Assembly: GCA_040403495.1 (NCBI GenBank)
Contig: JBBAKM010000004.1
Location: 136,790-200,789, forward strand
From: JABMMZ01 sp040403495
GTDB taxonomy: Bacteria; Bacteroidota; Bacteroidia; NS11-12g; UBA955
Reading direction: 5' to 3'
Length of the DNA stretch: 64,000 bases
In this document: piece by piece, positions 52,365-61,905 of the stretch
How the letters are laid out: each line of letters begins with the position of its first letter
Position numbering within the stretch: the stretch's first letter is position 1
Position numbers and translations under genes: made by a program
The notes under the pieces: generated by a model
What the model was told of the DNA's origin: nothing
Database searches by the model: none
What the model saw: only the letters and a program-made list of their open reading frames with translations

Positions 52365-55136
52365 ATGGCAGAAATCAGATTAGGTAAGGCAGCAACAGAG
52401 TTTAATGTAAGTAAGGAGGCAATAATAGAAAGCCTTCAGAAGAAAGGTTTTGAGGTAGAAAATAAACCAACATCAAAACTCACAGAAGAGATGTATGCCT
52501 ACATTTCAGGACTATTTTCTTCTGACAAAGAAGCCAAACAAGAATCTAAAACAAAGTTATTAAAGTCTTTAAAAAAGAAAGAAGAGATAATTAAGGCTGA
52601 CGAATCAACGCTTAAGAAGAAAGTTGAGAATGATGAAGAACAAGAGCCTGAAACAGAAAAAGAAGTCTTTATTAAAAATGTTGCCAATGAAAACTTTAAC
52701 GAACCTGAATTAATCCAAGCCCCTGTTGAAATCGTTGTTGAAGTGCCTGTTGTAATTCCTGAACCAATTGAAGTGACAGCTCCTGTCATTGAAAAGCAAG
52801 AAGAGCCAATAATTGAAACACCAACAACGGGAATTAAATTACTAGGTAAAATTGATCTGAATGCTAAATCCAAAAAGAAAAGTAAAGAGATTGAAGAGAT
52901 TAAAGTTGAAAAAGTAGAACCCGTTAAAGAGGTAATTGTTGAACCTATTGTAGTTGCTCCGATTATTGAGCCTATATCTATTGAAGCGCTTCCTGAAGAG
53001 GAAAGAGAATTGGTAAAAGCCAAATTAGAGAAATTAGATGGTTTGACGATTAAAGGTAAAATTGATATCAGACCTGAGCCTGAGATGAAGTCTAAATTTC
53101 AGCCATCTGATAGATTGAAAGGTGAAAAAAGAAAACGTAAAACGGTTGCTCAAAAGGTTAATATCCAACAAGAAATAAAAGTTAATAAAACAACTCATTT
53201 CAAAAAAGAAGAACCTAAAAAAGAAATTTCTCAAAAGGAAGTTCAAGATAAATTAAAGAAAACACTAAACAAGATTGATAATACCGGTAGAGGTAAAACG
53301 TCTAAATCTAAGTTTAAAAAACAAAAAAGAGACGACCACTATCAAGCTAGATCTCACGAAAGAGAACGCCAAGAACAAGAGGATAAAATTCTAAAAGTAA
53401 CAGAGTTCTTAACTGCGAATGATTTAGCAAAAATGATGGATGTATCTGTAACCCAAGTAATTTCGACCTGTTTTTCATTAGGTATCATGGTGTCCATCAA
53501 TCAACGTTTGGATGCTGAAACTATTACACTTGTAGCCGATGAATTTGGGTATGAAGTTAGTTTCGTAGATGCTGAAGAAACCATTCAGTTTGATGAAGAA
53601 CATGATGATCCAAATAATTTAGTTTCACGACCACCTATTGTAACTGTAATGGGACACGTGGATCATGGTAAAACATCATTATTGGATTATGTTAGAAAAA
53701 CAAATGTTATTGCAGGTGAAGCGGGTGGTATAACTCAGCATATTGGGGCTTACGAGGTTCAATTACCAGCTGGTCAAAAAATCACTTTCTTGGATACTCC
53801 CGGTCACGAAGCCTTTACAGCAATGCGTGCAAGGGGTGCTAAAGTAACTGACATAGCAATTATTGTTATTGCAGCAGACGATAGCATAATGCCACAAACA
53901 AAGGAGGCAATAAGCCACGCTCAAGCAGCTGGTGTGCCAATGATTTTTGCAATCAACAAAATAGATAAAGATGGTGCTAATCCTGAAAAAATAAGAGAGG
54001 CATTGTCTGGTATGAATATTTTAGTGGAAGAGTGGGGTGGTAAATACCAAAGCCAAGAGATTTCTGCTAAAAAAGGCTTAAACATGGACAAACTTTTAGA
54101 AAAAGTTTTGTTAGAAGCTGAATTGCTTGACCTAAAAGCAGATCCAAAACGAAATGCAAAAGGAACAGTAATTGAGGCAAAATTAGACAAAGGAAGAGGT
54201 ATTGTTGCCAGCGTTTTAATTCAAACGGGTACATTAAGAGTCGGCGACCACTTGGTTGCAGGTTCTAAATATGCCAAAGTGAAAGCATTGTTCAATGAAA
54301 GAAATCAAAAAGTAGAGTTTGCTGGACCATCTACACCGGTAAGTATGCTTGGTTTCTCAGATTCTCCTATGGCTGGTGATCCTTTATTAGTGCTGAAAAC
54401 TGAAGACGAAGCAAAAGAAATTGCAAACAAAAGAGAACAATTACATCGTGAACAAGGAATAAGAACAACCAAACATATTACTTTAGATGAAATTGGTCGT
54501 CGTTTGGCTATAGGTAACTTTAAAGAGCTAAACTTAATTATAAAAGGAGATGTGAATGGTTCTGTAGAAGCATTAAGTGATTCATTACTAAATCTGTCAA
54601 CTGAAGAGGTAATGGTGAAAATTATCCATAAAGGGGTTGGACAAATTACCGAAAGTGATGTATTGTTAGCTTCTGCTTCTGATGCCATTATAATAGGATT
54701 CCAAGTTAGACCATCTTCTGGAGCTAAGCGAATTGCTGATACTGAACAAATTGATATTAGACACTACTCTGTAATCTACCAAGCTATTGACGAAATCAAA
54801 TCTGCAATCGAAGGAATGTTAAGCCCTGAGGTTAAAGAAACAATCATTGGTAATGTGGAAATTCGTGAAGTATTCAAAATTACTAAGGTTGGAACAGTTG
54901 CTGGTTGTATGGTTACGGAAGGTAAAGTTAACAGAGGTTCTAAGCTAAGAGTCATTCGTGACGGTGTCGTTGTGCATCAAGGAACATTGGAATCTTTAAA
55001 ACGATTCAAAGACGATGTGAAAGATGTAGTAAGAGGTTTCGAATGCGGATTGCAAATTAGAAATTACCAAGACATACAAGTTGGTGACAATTTAGAAATC
55101 TTTGAAGAAACTACAATAGCTAGAAAACTTAAATAG
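52365..55136 (+). CDS. infB: Translation initiation factor IF-2
   Basis: A 923-residue IF-2. The N-terminal ~335 residues are charged and low-complexity (Lys/Glu, then PVVIPEPIEV...-type Pro/Val/Glu stretches), with a short winged-helix-like start (RLGKAATEFNVSKEAIIESLQKKGFEV). A second IF2_N-like segment (ANDLAKMMDVSVTQVISTC) precedes the GTPase: G1 GHVDHGKT at 430-437, G3 DTPGHEAF, G4 NKID. Domains II, III and C2 follow. It places initiator tRNA on the 30S subunit. It has its own promoter, whereas nusA-infB coupling is the usual bacterial order. Confidence 0.97.
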   Translation: MAEIRLGKAATEFNVSKEAIIESLQKKGFEVENKPTSKLTEEMYAYISGLFSSDKEAKQESKTKLLKSLKKKEEIIKADESTLKKKVENDEEQEPETEKEVFIKNVANENFNEPELIQAPVEIVVEVPVVIPEPIEVTAPVIEKQEEPIIETPTTGIKLLGKIDLNAKSKKKSKEIEEIKVEKVEPVKEVIVEPIVVAPIIEPISIEALPEEERELVKAKLEKLDGLTIKGKIDIRPEPEMKSKFQPSDRLKGEKRKRKTVAQKVNIQQEIKVNKTTHFKKEEPKKEISQKEVQDKLKKTLNKIDNTGRGKTSKSKFKKQKRDDHYQARSHERERQEQEDKILKVTEFLTANDLAKMMDVSVTQVISTCFSLGIMVSINQRLDAETITLVADEFGYEVSFVDAEETIQFDEEHDDPNNLVSRPPIVTVMGHVDHGKTSLLDYVRKTNVIAGEAGGITQHIGAYEVQLPAGQKITFLDTPGHEAFTAMRARGAKVTDIAIIVIAADDSIMPQTKEAISHAQAAGVPMIFAINKIDKDGANPEKIREALSGMNILVEEWGGKYQSQEISAKKGLNMDKLLEKVLLEAELLDLKADPKRNAKGTVIEAKLDKGRGIVASVLIQTGTLRVGDHLVAGSKYAKVKALFNERNQKVEFAGPSTPVSMLGFSDSPMAGDPLLVLKTEDEAKEIANKREQLHREQGIRTTKHITLDEIGRRLAIGNFKELNLIIKGDVNGSVEALSDSLLNLSTEEVMVKIIHKGVGQITESDVLLASASDAIIIGFQVRPSSGAKRIADTEQIDIRHYSVIYQAIDEIKSAIEGMLSPEVKETIIGNVEIREVFKITKVGTVAGCMVTEGKVNRGSKLRVIRDGVVVHQGTLESLKRFKDDVKDVVRGFECGLQIRNYQDIQVGDNLEIFEETTIARKLK

Positions 55137-55138
55137 TT

Positions 55139-55711
55139 TTAATTAAGACTCAAGTTGGTTTTGAATATTTTGACTGCAATTGCTATCAAAATAACACCAA
55201 AGAATTTTCTAATAACTAGTAATCCCCCTTTCCCAAGGATTCTCTCTATCAACTTAGTTGATTTTAATACAATATAAATGATGATTAAATTAATTAGTAT
55301 TCCTAAAAAGATATTAATTGATTCAAACTGAGATTTTAATGACATTATTGTAGTTAATGTTCCACTCCCGGCAATGATAGGAAATGCAATAGGAACGATA
55401 CTTCCCGACTTTGCATCAGGGTCGGTTTTGAAAAAATCTCTTCCCAATACCATTTCCATTCCAATAATAAAAATTACAACAGAACCCGCTAAAGCAAAAG
55501 AGGCTAAATCGATGCCTAATAAACCTAAGAATTTTTCGCCTACCAAAAAGAAAGCAACCATTAATAATCCCGCTACAAGTGTTGCAATCTCTGATTGGAT
55601 ATGACCAATTTTCTCTCTTAAGTTTATAATAACTGGAACCGAACCAATAATGTCTATGACAGCAAATAAAGTAAATGTTACTGTAATAATCTCGTTTAGG
55701 TTAACTGTCAT
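55139..55711 (-). CDS. MarC-family membrane protein
   Basis: A 190-residue protein with six transmembrane helices. FALFAVIDIIGSVPVII and VPIAFPIIAGSGTLTTIM are the two MarC/UPF0056 signatures. Function is unsettled; an earlier link to antibiotic resistance was not upheld. It converges with infB (2 bases) and overlaps the DUF2461 gene by 11 bases. Confidence 0.9.
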   Translation of the reverse strand: MTVNLNEIITVTFTLFAVIDIIGSVPVIINLREKIGHIQSEIATLVAGLLMVAFFLVGEKFLGLLGIDLASFALAGSVVIFIIGMEMVLGRDFFKTDPDAKSGSIVPIAFPIIAGSGTLTTIMSLKSQFESINIFLGILINLIIIYIVLKSTKLIERILGKGGLLVIRKFFGVILIAIAVKIFKTNLSLN

Positions 55712-56369
55712 AATCGATAGCTTGTTTTAAATATTGATTGATGGGTTGAGCCGATTTGTATATAGAAACTAAGTAATTAACAATGTCTTTGTTTATTAAA
55801 TTGTTAGTCTCTACTTGATGGTGTATGTAAAATTGTTTGTTAAATAGTATTGAATGAGTGTTGCTTAAATCACTAGGAAGTCTTTTTGCTTTTTCTCCCT
55901 GAATACTGCCGAAGTTTGTTTTAAACTTTTGGTTTGACTGTAATGCATCCAATTCTTTGTGGAATTTGCTGATATATTGTCTAATATTATTTAAGCTGGT
56001 TTTACTCGGCTGATAGATGCCTGAATAGATATTAATGTATTCAGGTCCAATCTCGAAATAAAAGCCAGGATTTTCAAAATCCTTTTTACCGTATTTAGAA
56101 ATCGCGGCAGACAAATGAAGTTTGTAAGGGGTTTTGTCTTTGCTAAAGCGAATGTCTCTATTTATTCTAAAAATGCAGTCCTTGGCCTCTATTTGACCTA
56201 AATCTTCGGTTTTACGTAATTGAGAAATAAGTTCATTGACAATAGCTTCGAAAGGTTTTTTAACTTCATTATAATAACGTTCTCTGTTTAAATCAAACCA
56301 ATCTTTATGATTGTTTTTCGCAAGTTCTATAAAGAACTTGCGAAAAGCTTCATTTAAAAAAGAGGACAT
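55701..56369 (-). CDS. DUF2461 family protein
   Basis: A 222-residue cytoplasmic protein. Signatures are LAKNNHKDWFDLNRERYYNEVKKPF, DCIFRINRDIRFSKDKTPYK and GFYFEIGPEYINIYSGIYQP, which define DUF2461. No biochemical function is established. The start (ATG at 56369) touches the stop of the Calx-beta gene, and it is probably translated in the same run as MarC. Confidence 0.87.
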   Translation of the reverse strand: MSSFLNEAFRKFFIELAKNNHKDWFDLNRERYYNEVKKPFEAIVNELISQLRKTEDLGQIEAKDCIFRINRDIRFSKDKTPYKLHLSAAISKYGKKDFENPGFYFEIGPEYINIYSGIYQPSKTSLNNIRQYISKFHKELDALQSNQKFKTNFGSIQGEKAKRLPSDLSNTHSILFNKQFYIHHQVETNNLINKDIVNYLVSIYKSAQPINQYLKQAIDYDS

Positions 56370-59300
56370 TAGTGTTTTATCATTAATTGCTTAGTGAATG
56401 ACCCTAACTCTGTTTTAATTTTTATGATGTAAATACCATTGTTTAATTCTAATGATTTTGATTGGTATTCTTTGGAATCTACCTTTGAATCAACAAATAT
56501 TTGTTTGCCTGTAATATCCAAAACTTCGATACTGTTGATAGTTTCTGTAGTTTCAATATTAAATTGATTTGAAGTTGGGTTAGGGTATAGTTTCGTTTTT
56601 GAGCTCAATTCATTTAAAGCGATATTAGTGGATTCATCGTCAACAATAGTAACGGTATGGATACTATCTGCACCAACTAGAGTACCCCATTGATTGCCAC
56701 GAATTACAAAAATGATAGTTTCTGGAGCCTCAACAATAGCATCGTCAATTAATTTTATTTTGATATTGACACTTGGTTTACTTGGTGTAAGGATAAATAA
56801 ACGATTTTGGTTCGATTGGTAATCGGTATTTCTTGTTGCAGTTCCCCCTTTAATTTCTAAACTAATCTGTTGGTTGTTTATCAAGTTAGCACACTGTAAA
56901 GTAAAACCTTCTGAACTGTCTCTGTTCTCAATGGCTAAAGATGATGAAGAGGTAAAGCTAAAAATTGGCGCATTTAATTGCTGGAAATCAGTAAATCGTC
57001 TTGGTTTAATTGAATAACCTGAATTGAAAGGACTAGTTGCGTCATTTTGGAATCCTATTCCACTGAGGTTGAAAAATCCTGCTGGTGCGGTTCTTCCATC
57101 TATGTCAGTTTCACTATCAATTACCAAATCAAAAGAATCTGATTGTGTTAACACTTTTAATGTAACTTGAGTGTTATTTGCAAGAGCAGCTGTTGGCCAA
57201 AGAGAAGGGTTGGCTAATTTAACCAAATTGAATCTAACAAATCTAGATTCGGTAGACTCGTTTAATAAAGAAACTGTATTTGCATTTCTTAAGGTTCTAG
57301 ATGATGCTAGTCTAATAATTGTATCTAATGCTGTAATTCTAGCCATCCCATTAACTTGTGCAATACGTCCAATAACAAAAATACTGTCTCCTTCTGTAAC
57401 ACTGTAGTTTTTTGTGTTAGAATTAACAACTTGAATGCCACCTGTAGGGTCTATCAGTGTAAATTCAAGTCCTGATGTACTCATGTTATTTCCATATACT
57501 ACGCCTCTTAAACCACATTTTGTGCCAATACTATCAACTAGATTGTTTGGTGCCTTTGTACTTGTAACTCTTGAAATATTATAGATGGCAATATCATCAT
57601 CATTGATGACAAGTTGTAAGGTGTCAGGTTTGCCTATTCTTACATTAAAACTTGGACGGATAACAAACAATGCTGTTTCGTTAAATTCTCTATTGTTATC
57701 ATTGATAATAGTAATGTTTACTGAGGTATCTAAATCGTTTACATCGGAAGTGATAATTTGTGTAGAATAATTAAAGTCACTGCCATCAGTTGCGGTAGAT
57801 GTTAATGAATAGTGTGAAATGATAAAGTCGCTTGGGTTTTTATTTCTTCCTGTTTTTTTGATTTTCACATTGACCGTTCCCGCATTTTCTTGAACTGTAA
57901 TTTTAGAAAATTCAAAATTAAAGGTAGGAGGAGTGTCATCATCTCTGATTACAAGGGTATACAAAGAGTCTCTGCCAATACTACCTGGATTGCTTGGGTT
58001 TCTTAATGCTAAAACGATAGTGTCATTGAATCTTTCAGGAGTCAGGTCGTTAATAATATTTATATTGAAACTTACACTATCTGAAACCTTGCCACCACTA
58101 AATTGGATTGTTGTGTCTCTATTGCTATTGCCTAGTCTGAACTCGCTTGGAATAAATGTGCTGTCAGCTCTACGTTTTACAACAACACGAACTGAAGATG
58201 TATTTATACTTCCAAAATCAACTTTCAATTTAACGCTCAATAAACCATTGTCTTCATTCACAACGGCTCCATTTTTAGCAAATCGATAAGTAGGTATGTC
58301 ATTGTCAATGATGTTCATCTGAATTGAGTTAGCCAAGTTGTTTATAATAGCATTGTTAGAATTAGTAAGCCTGAAGTTTGCATTTTCCGTGCCTTCTGAC
58401 AATGAATCATTTTTTATTAGAATACGTAAGGTGTCAATAACAGTTCCATAAGGACGAACAACGAGTGGATTGCCATTTAAATTGGTGAAATCAACATTTG
58501 GTGTGGCAGAACCAACAAAATAATTAGCAAAAACTTTAGTAGAATCGTGATTTCCAAATCTTCTTCTAACCAATAATTTGGCTATCCCAATACCTTCACT
58601 AACATTGATTGCGGAAGAAACAAATTCAATTTCAGGACTTCTTAAAGGCGCGTTGTCGTTTTTGATTGAAATAGGTCTAAATCCTTTTCTTGGGTTAATG
58701 GTTGAATCCATTCCCCATATTCCGTCAAACTCAATATTTGCAAATATTATAGTATTATTAAATGCTTTACTTTCTATTCTTCTAACACCATTACTCAATG
58801 TATTGGGTATAATAGAGCCCCAATTACCTGTTTTGCCATTTACTAAGTTAGTGTAATGGTTTTGGGTGTTAGAATTGTTTAATCCTTCATTTTCAGTGTA
58901 AGTAATTGTTAGTGGTCTATTAGATACACCACTTGTGTTGTCATATAATAAAACGAAGTTTTTTTGAGCAATAGAGGAGCTACCCCAAATGGCACTGCCA
59001 TTATTTGCGCCAGAATTTGGAGAAAAGCCAAGAACTTTGATAGAATCCGAAATACATAGTTTGATAATATCAGTTGAACCAATTTCTTGTAATACAAAGA
59101 TTGGATAAATGTATTTTCCTGGAGTAAATCGACTATCACTATTGTAATAAGCGCCAAACCATGTTTCTAAAGTAGGTCCAAATGCTAAACTAACAGTGTC
59201 ATGTCTTCCCGCGGAATCTAAATGAGGGGCGTTTGTGCTTGTCCAATTGCCGTTTTTGAAAAATATTGGGTTACCTGCTCCAGTTGAATTAACATCACCT

Positions 59301-59536
59301 GTGTCAGAAAGAGAAATAAATCTTACAAAATATTTGTATGAAGACCCAGGGTTTAATCCCAACAGTGAGGCCCTAAATAAAATTGGTAATCGACTAGAAT
59401 CTGCAGAAGATGATCCTGTAGAACCACAATATTGAGGGAGTTTATCTACGTTAAATTGTTGTGTAAATTGAGGCTTTTGACCAAATAAAAAAAAGGTAAA
59501 AGAACACAATAATAGGAGAGTTATTTGTTTTTTCAT
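56369..59536 (-). CDS. Large secreted Calx-beta repeat protein with T9SS type A domain
   Basis: A 1055-residue protein with signal peptide (ITLLLLCSFTFFLFGQ). Several Calx-beta-type repeats can be seen (FAKNGAVVNEDNGLLSVKLKVDFG, FSKITVQENAGTVNVKIKKTG, and NDDDIAIYN, NDLTPERFNDT, VDDESTN acidic turns that bind calcium in relatives). Between them, about residues 665-780 (CGLRGVVYGNNMSTSGLEFTLIDPTGGIQV) resemble an OB-fold nuclease-associated domain. The last ~75 residues (TKLYPNPTSNQFNIE ... LELNNGIYIIKIKT) are a T9SS type A domain. Likely an extracellular adhesin. Confidence 0.85.
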   Translation of the reverse strand: MKKQITLLLLCSFTFFLFGQKPQFTQQFNVDKLPQYCGSTGSSSADSSRLPILFRASLLGLNPGSSYKYFVRFISLSDTGDVNSTGAGNPIFFKNGNWTSTNAPHLDSAGRHDTVSLAFGPTLETWFGAYYNSDSRFTPGKYIYPIFVLQEIGSTDIIKLCISDSIKVLGFSPNSGANNGSAIWGSSSIAQKNFVLLYDNTSGVSNRPLTITYTENEGLNNSNTQNHYTNLVNGKTGNWGSIIPNTLSNGVRRIESKAFNNTIIFANIEFDGIWGMDSTINPRKGFRPISIKNDNAPLRSPEIEFVSSAINVSEGIGIAKLLVRRRFGNHDSTKVFANYFVGSATPNVDFTNLNGNPLVVRPYGTVIDTLRILIKNDSLSEGTENANFRLTNSNNAIINNLANSIQMNIIDNDIPTYRFAKNGAVVNEDNGLLSVKLKVDFGSINTSSVRVVVKRRADSTFIPSEFRLGNSNRDTTIQFSGGKVSDSVSFNINIINDLTPERFNDTIVLALRNPSNPGSIGRDSLYTLVIRDDDTPPTFNFEFSKITVQENAGTVNVKIKKTGRNKNPSDFIISHYSLTSTATDGSDFNYSTQIITSDVNDLDTSVNITIINDNNREFNETALFVIRPSFNVRIGKPDTLQLVINDDDIAIYNISRVTSTKAPNNLVDSIGTKCGLRGVVYGNNMSTSGLEFTLIDPTGGIQVVNSNTKNYSVTEGDSIFVIGRIAQVNGMARITALDTIIRLASSRTLRNANTVSLLNESTESRFVRFNLVKLANPSLWPTAALANNTQVTLKVLTQSDSFDLVIDSETDIDGRTAPAGFFNLSGIGFQNDATSPFNSGYSIKPRRFTDFQQLNAPIFSFTSSSSLAIENRDSSEGFTLQCANLINNQQISLEIKGGTATRNTDYQSNQNRLFILTPSKPSVNIKIKLIDDAIVEAPETIIFVIRGNQWGTLVGADSIHTVTIVDDESTNIALNELSSKTKLYPNPTSNQFNIETTETINSIEVLDITGKQIFVDSKVDSKEYQSKSLELNNGIYIIKIKTELGSFTKQLMIKH

Positions 59537-59567
59537 ATAAAAATGGATTTGCGAATATACAAATTTT

Positions 59568-60272
59568 TTAGTGAGTTGAAAGACATAAGCTTAAAAAACT
59601 TGTTTTTGTGTTTTCCTGACTTAAAACTAATTGACCACAAGTTTCAATAGTAGCACCTGTTGTTATAACATCATCTACGATTAAAATATGTTTGTCTTTA
59701 ATGTCGAAAGAGGGATTTAAGCTAAATTTCGTGTCTACGTTTAGCCAACGATTAAATCTACTTTTTCTGGTTTGAGAATCGGAAATAGTAAGTTTAAGAA
59801 TTATATTTGGAATAAAGGGGATGTTTAGTGATTCTGAAATTCCAGTAGCTATTGATTCACTTTGATTGTGCCCTCTTAATTTCAATTTCTTTTTGTGTAA
59901 AGGAACACAAGTAATGATATCGGGTGGATTGTTTTTGATTTGGTCTAAAATATCTAATCCAAATTGTTGTCCTAAGTATTTTCCCAACTCAAGATTTTTT
60001 TTGTATTTTATTTGATGAACAAGGTTTTGAGCAATGCCTTTTTTTCTAAAATACAAATAGCTATTGGCATATTCAATAGGAATTCTTCCTTTAAAGATAT
60101 TGGCAGTATGATTGTTGTCTTGGTCTTTGAAATTGGTTTTTGGTAAATTCAACTGACATTTTAGACAAATGTGAAGTTCTTGATTAAATAGAATGGTGTT
60201 GCATCCAGAACAAAGGCTTGGAAAACAAAAATTAAGAATACTATTGCTTACATTTTTGATAAACAAAAACAT
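59568..60272 (-). CDS. comF: ComF-family phosphoribosyltransferase-like protein
   Basis: A 234-residue protein. The N-terminal zinc-ribbon holds CSGC (residues 21-24) and CLKC (36-39). The C-terminal phosphoribosyltransferase domain has IITCVPLHKKKLKLRGHNQSESIA and the PRPP loop ILIVDDVITTGATIETC. ComF takes part in natural transformation in some bacteria, handling single-stranded DNA, but also occurs in non-competent ones. Six bases from the pseudouridine synthase gene. Confidence 0.9.
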   Translation of the reverse strand: MFLFIKNVSNSILNFCFPSLCSGCNTILFNQELHICLKCQLNLPKTNFKDQDNNHTANIFKGRIPIEYANSYLYFRKKGIAQNLVHQIKYKKNLELGKYLGQQFGLDILDQIKNNPPDIITCVPLHKKKLKLRGHNQSESIATGISESLNIPFIPNIILKLTISDSQTRKSRFNRWLNVDTKFSLNPSFDIKDKHILIVDDVITTGATIETCGQLVLSQENTKTSFLSLCLSTH

Positions 60273-60278
60273 AAATCA

Positions 60279-61745
60279 TTATTGTTTACTTGCTTTATCT
60301 TTCATTTTCATGATGGAGGCTAATTCATAATTGGTCAGAAAACGCCATTTCCCTCGTGGTAAGTCCTTCTTTGTAAAAGTTCCAAAACTTACTCTATCTA
60401 ATCGTTCAACATCATAACCCAAGTGCTCAAACATACGTTTAACAATGTGGTTTTTGCCGGAATGTATCTCAAGTCCTACGTGTCTTTTGTCCTCCGATTC
60501 AACATATGCGACAGCATCTGCATGAACAATGCCATCTTCCAATTCAATCCCTTCCACAAGTTTATCCAAATCAGATTGGCTTACTTTTTTATCTAATGTG
60601 GCATGGTATACTTTTTTAATTTGATAGGATGGGTGAGTTAGTATTTGGGTTAATTCACCATCGTTAGTAATTAGAAGAACTCCTGTTGTATTTCTGTCCA
60701 ACCTACCTACCGGGAATACACGTTCATTGACTTTTCCAACCAATAAATCCAATACTGTTTTTCGGCCTTTGTCATCTTCGGTTGTTGTAATGAAGTCTTT
60801 GGGCTTGTTCATTAGAATATAAACAAATGGTTCGGATAAAATTGTTTTTCCTTCGAACTTAATGTTATCGCCTGGATTAACTTTGTGTCCCATTTCTTTG
60901 ATAACTATGTTGTTAACGGTAACACTTCCTTTTTTAATGAACTCGTCTGCTTCTCTTCGACTGCAAATGCCTGACTGAGCAATGTATTTATTAAGTCTAA
61001 GTCTGTTATCTGAATCAACAATTTTGTCTTGTTTTTTGTCTTGTTGTTTGTTTTCCTTAAAAATTCGAGATTGGTAAGATTGTTTTTTTAAGGGCACTTG
61101 TGGGTCGTAGCCTAATTTAAATGGTTTTTTAAATGGTTTAGATTCGTCTTCACTGTCTAATTTAAAAGATTCTCTTGGTTTGAAATTGTCATTGTCTCTT
61201 GGCTGAGAAAAGTTAGATCCATTGTTTTCGCCTTTGGAATTGTATGATTTTCTGTCATTCCTATCATTTCTGTCATTAGATTTTGTGAAAGGTTTGTTAA
61301 ATGATTTTTTTTCATCAAACCTTGGCGTTCTTTTATCATCAAAAGAACCATTTGGATTTGGTTTTGAATAAGGTTTATCATATGACTTTTTCTCGTCAAA
61401 CCTGGGCGTTCTTTTGTTGTCTGATGGTCCATTTGAGTTTGCTTTTGAATAAGGCTTGTCATATGGCTTTTTCTCGTCAAACCTTGGCGTTCTCTTATCA
61501 TCAAAAGAACCATTTGGTTTTGAATAAGGTTTTTTAGACGGACTTTTTTTGTCTGAATTAAAATTCCGATTGTTGGGCCTAAACGAATCTGATTTGTTTT
61601 CGTTTGAGTTAGGAATAAACTTAACCTTAAAACTTAAATCGTCGGTATCAAAATTTCTTTTTTTATCCTCCTTTTCAGAAGGTTTTTTTTCATCCGTACG
61701 ATTCTTTTTTGGCCCATCAAAAAGGTCTTTATTATCTTTTTTCAT
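60279..61745 (-). CDS. RluB/RsuA-type rRNA pseudouridine synthase with long repetitive N-terminal tail
   Basis: A 488-residue protein. The C-terminal ~245 residues are a normal enzyme: S4 domain (LRLNKYIAQSGICSRREADEFI, about 249-295), then the catalytic motif GRLDRNTTG with Asp350 and KKVYHATLDKKV. It isomerises a uridine in 23S or 16S rRNA; RluB-like is likely, but RsuA/RluE cannot be ruled out. The first ~245 residues are Lys/Asp/Ser/Pro-rich and disordered, with three tandem PYSKxNxxG...KRTPRFDEKK units at 73-151. It is cotranscribed with comF. Confidence 0.88.
   Translation of the reverse strand: MKKDNKDLFDGPKKNRTDEKKPSEKEDKKRNFDTDDLSFKVKFIPNSNENKSDSFRPNNRNFNSDKKSPSKKPYSKPNGSFDDKRTPRFDEKKPYDKPYSKANSNGPSDNKRTPRFDEKKSYDKPYSKPNPNGSFDDKRTPRFDEKKSFNKPFTKSNDRNDRNDRKSYNSKGENNGSNFSQPRDNDNFKPRESFKLDSEDESKPFKKPFKLGYDPQVPLKKQSYQSRIFKENKQQDKKQDKIVDSDNRLRLNKYIAQSGICSRREADEFIKKGSVTVNNIVIKEMGHKVNPGDNIKFEGKTILSEPFVYILMNKPKDFITTTEDDKGRKTVLDLLVGKVNERVFPVGRLDRNTTGVLLITNDGELTQILTHPSYQIKKVYHATLDKKVSQSDLDKLVEGIELEDGIVHADAVAYVESEDKRHVGLEIHSGKNHIVKRMFEHLGYDVERLDRVSFGTFTKKDLPRGKWRFLTNYELASIMKMKDKASKQ
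61272..61535 (-). repeat. Tandem repeats within the pseudouridine synthase gene
   Basis: Codes for residues 71-158: three units of 25, 27 and 27 residues, each with a PYSK start and an RTPRFDEKK end, and a fourth degenerate piece (PFTKSND). DNA period 75-81 bases, well conserved, so unit number may vary between strains. Confidence 0.85.
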
Positions 61746-61881
61746 CTAATCCACAAAGTTAGGTTTTTTTTGTGTATTTAAATGTATGTTGAATTGAAAA
61801 TTATCAGATTGTTTTACAGATAAATATGATTAAGATCACCTTATTTGTGGTAAAACTATCTTTTTTTGAACTAAAAGATAT

Positions 61882-61889
61882 TATCTTTG
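61882..61889 (+). promoter_or_regulatory. Promoter -7 element of the desaturase gene
   Basis: TATCTTTG matches TAnnTTTG, 16 bases before the ATG. The expected -33 region is a T-run without a clear TTTG at the right spacing. Confidence 0.55.
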
Positions 61890-61905
61890 CACCTTTAATA
61901 TTTTA

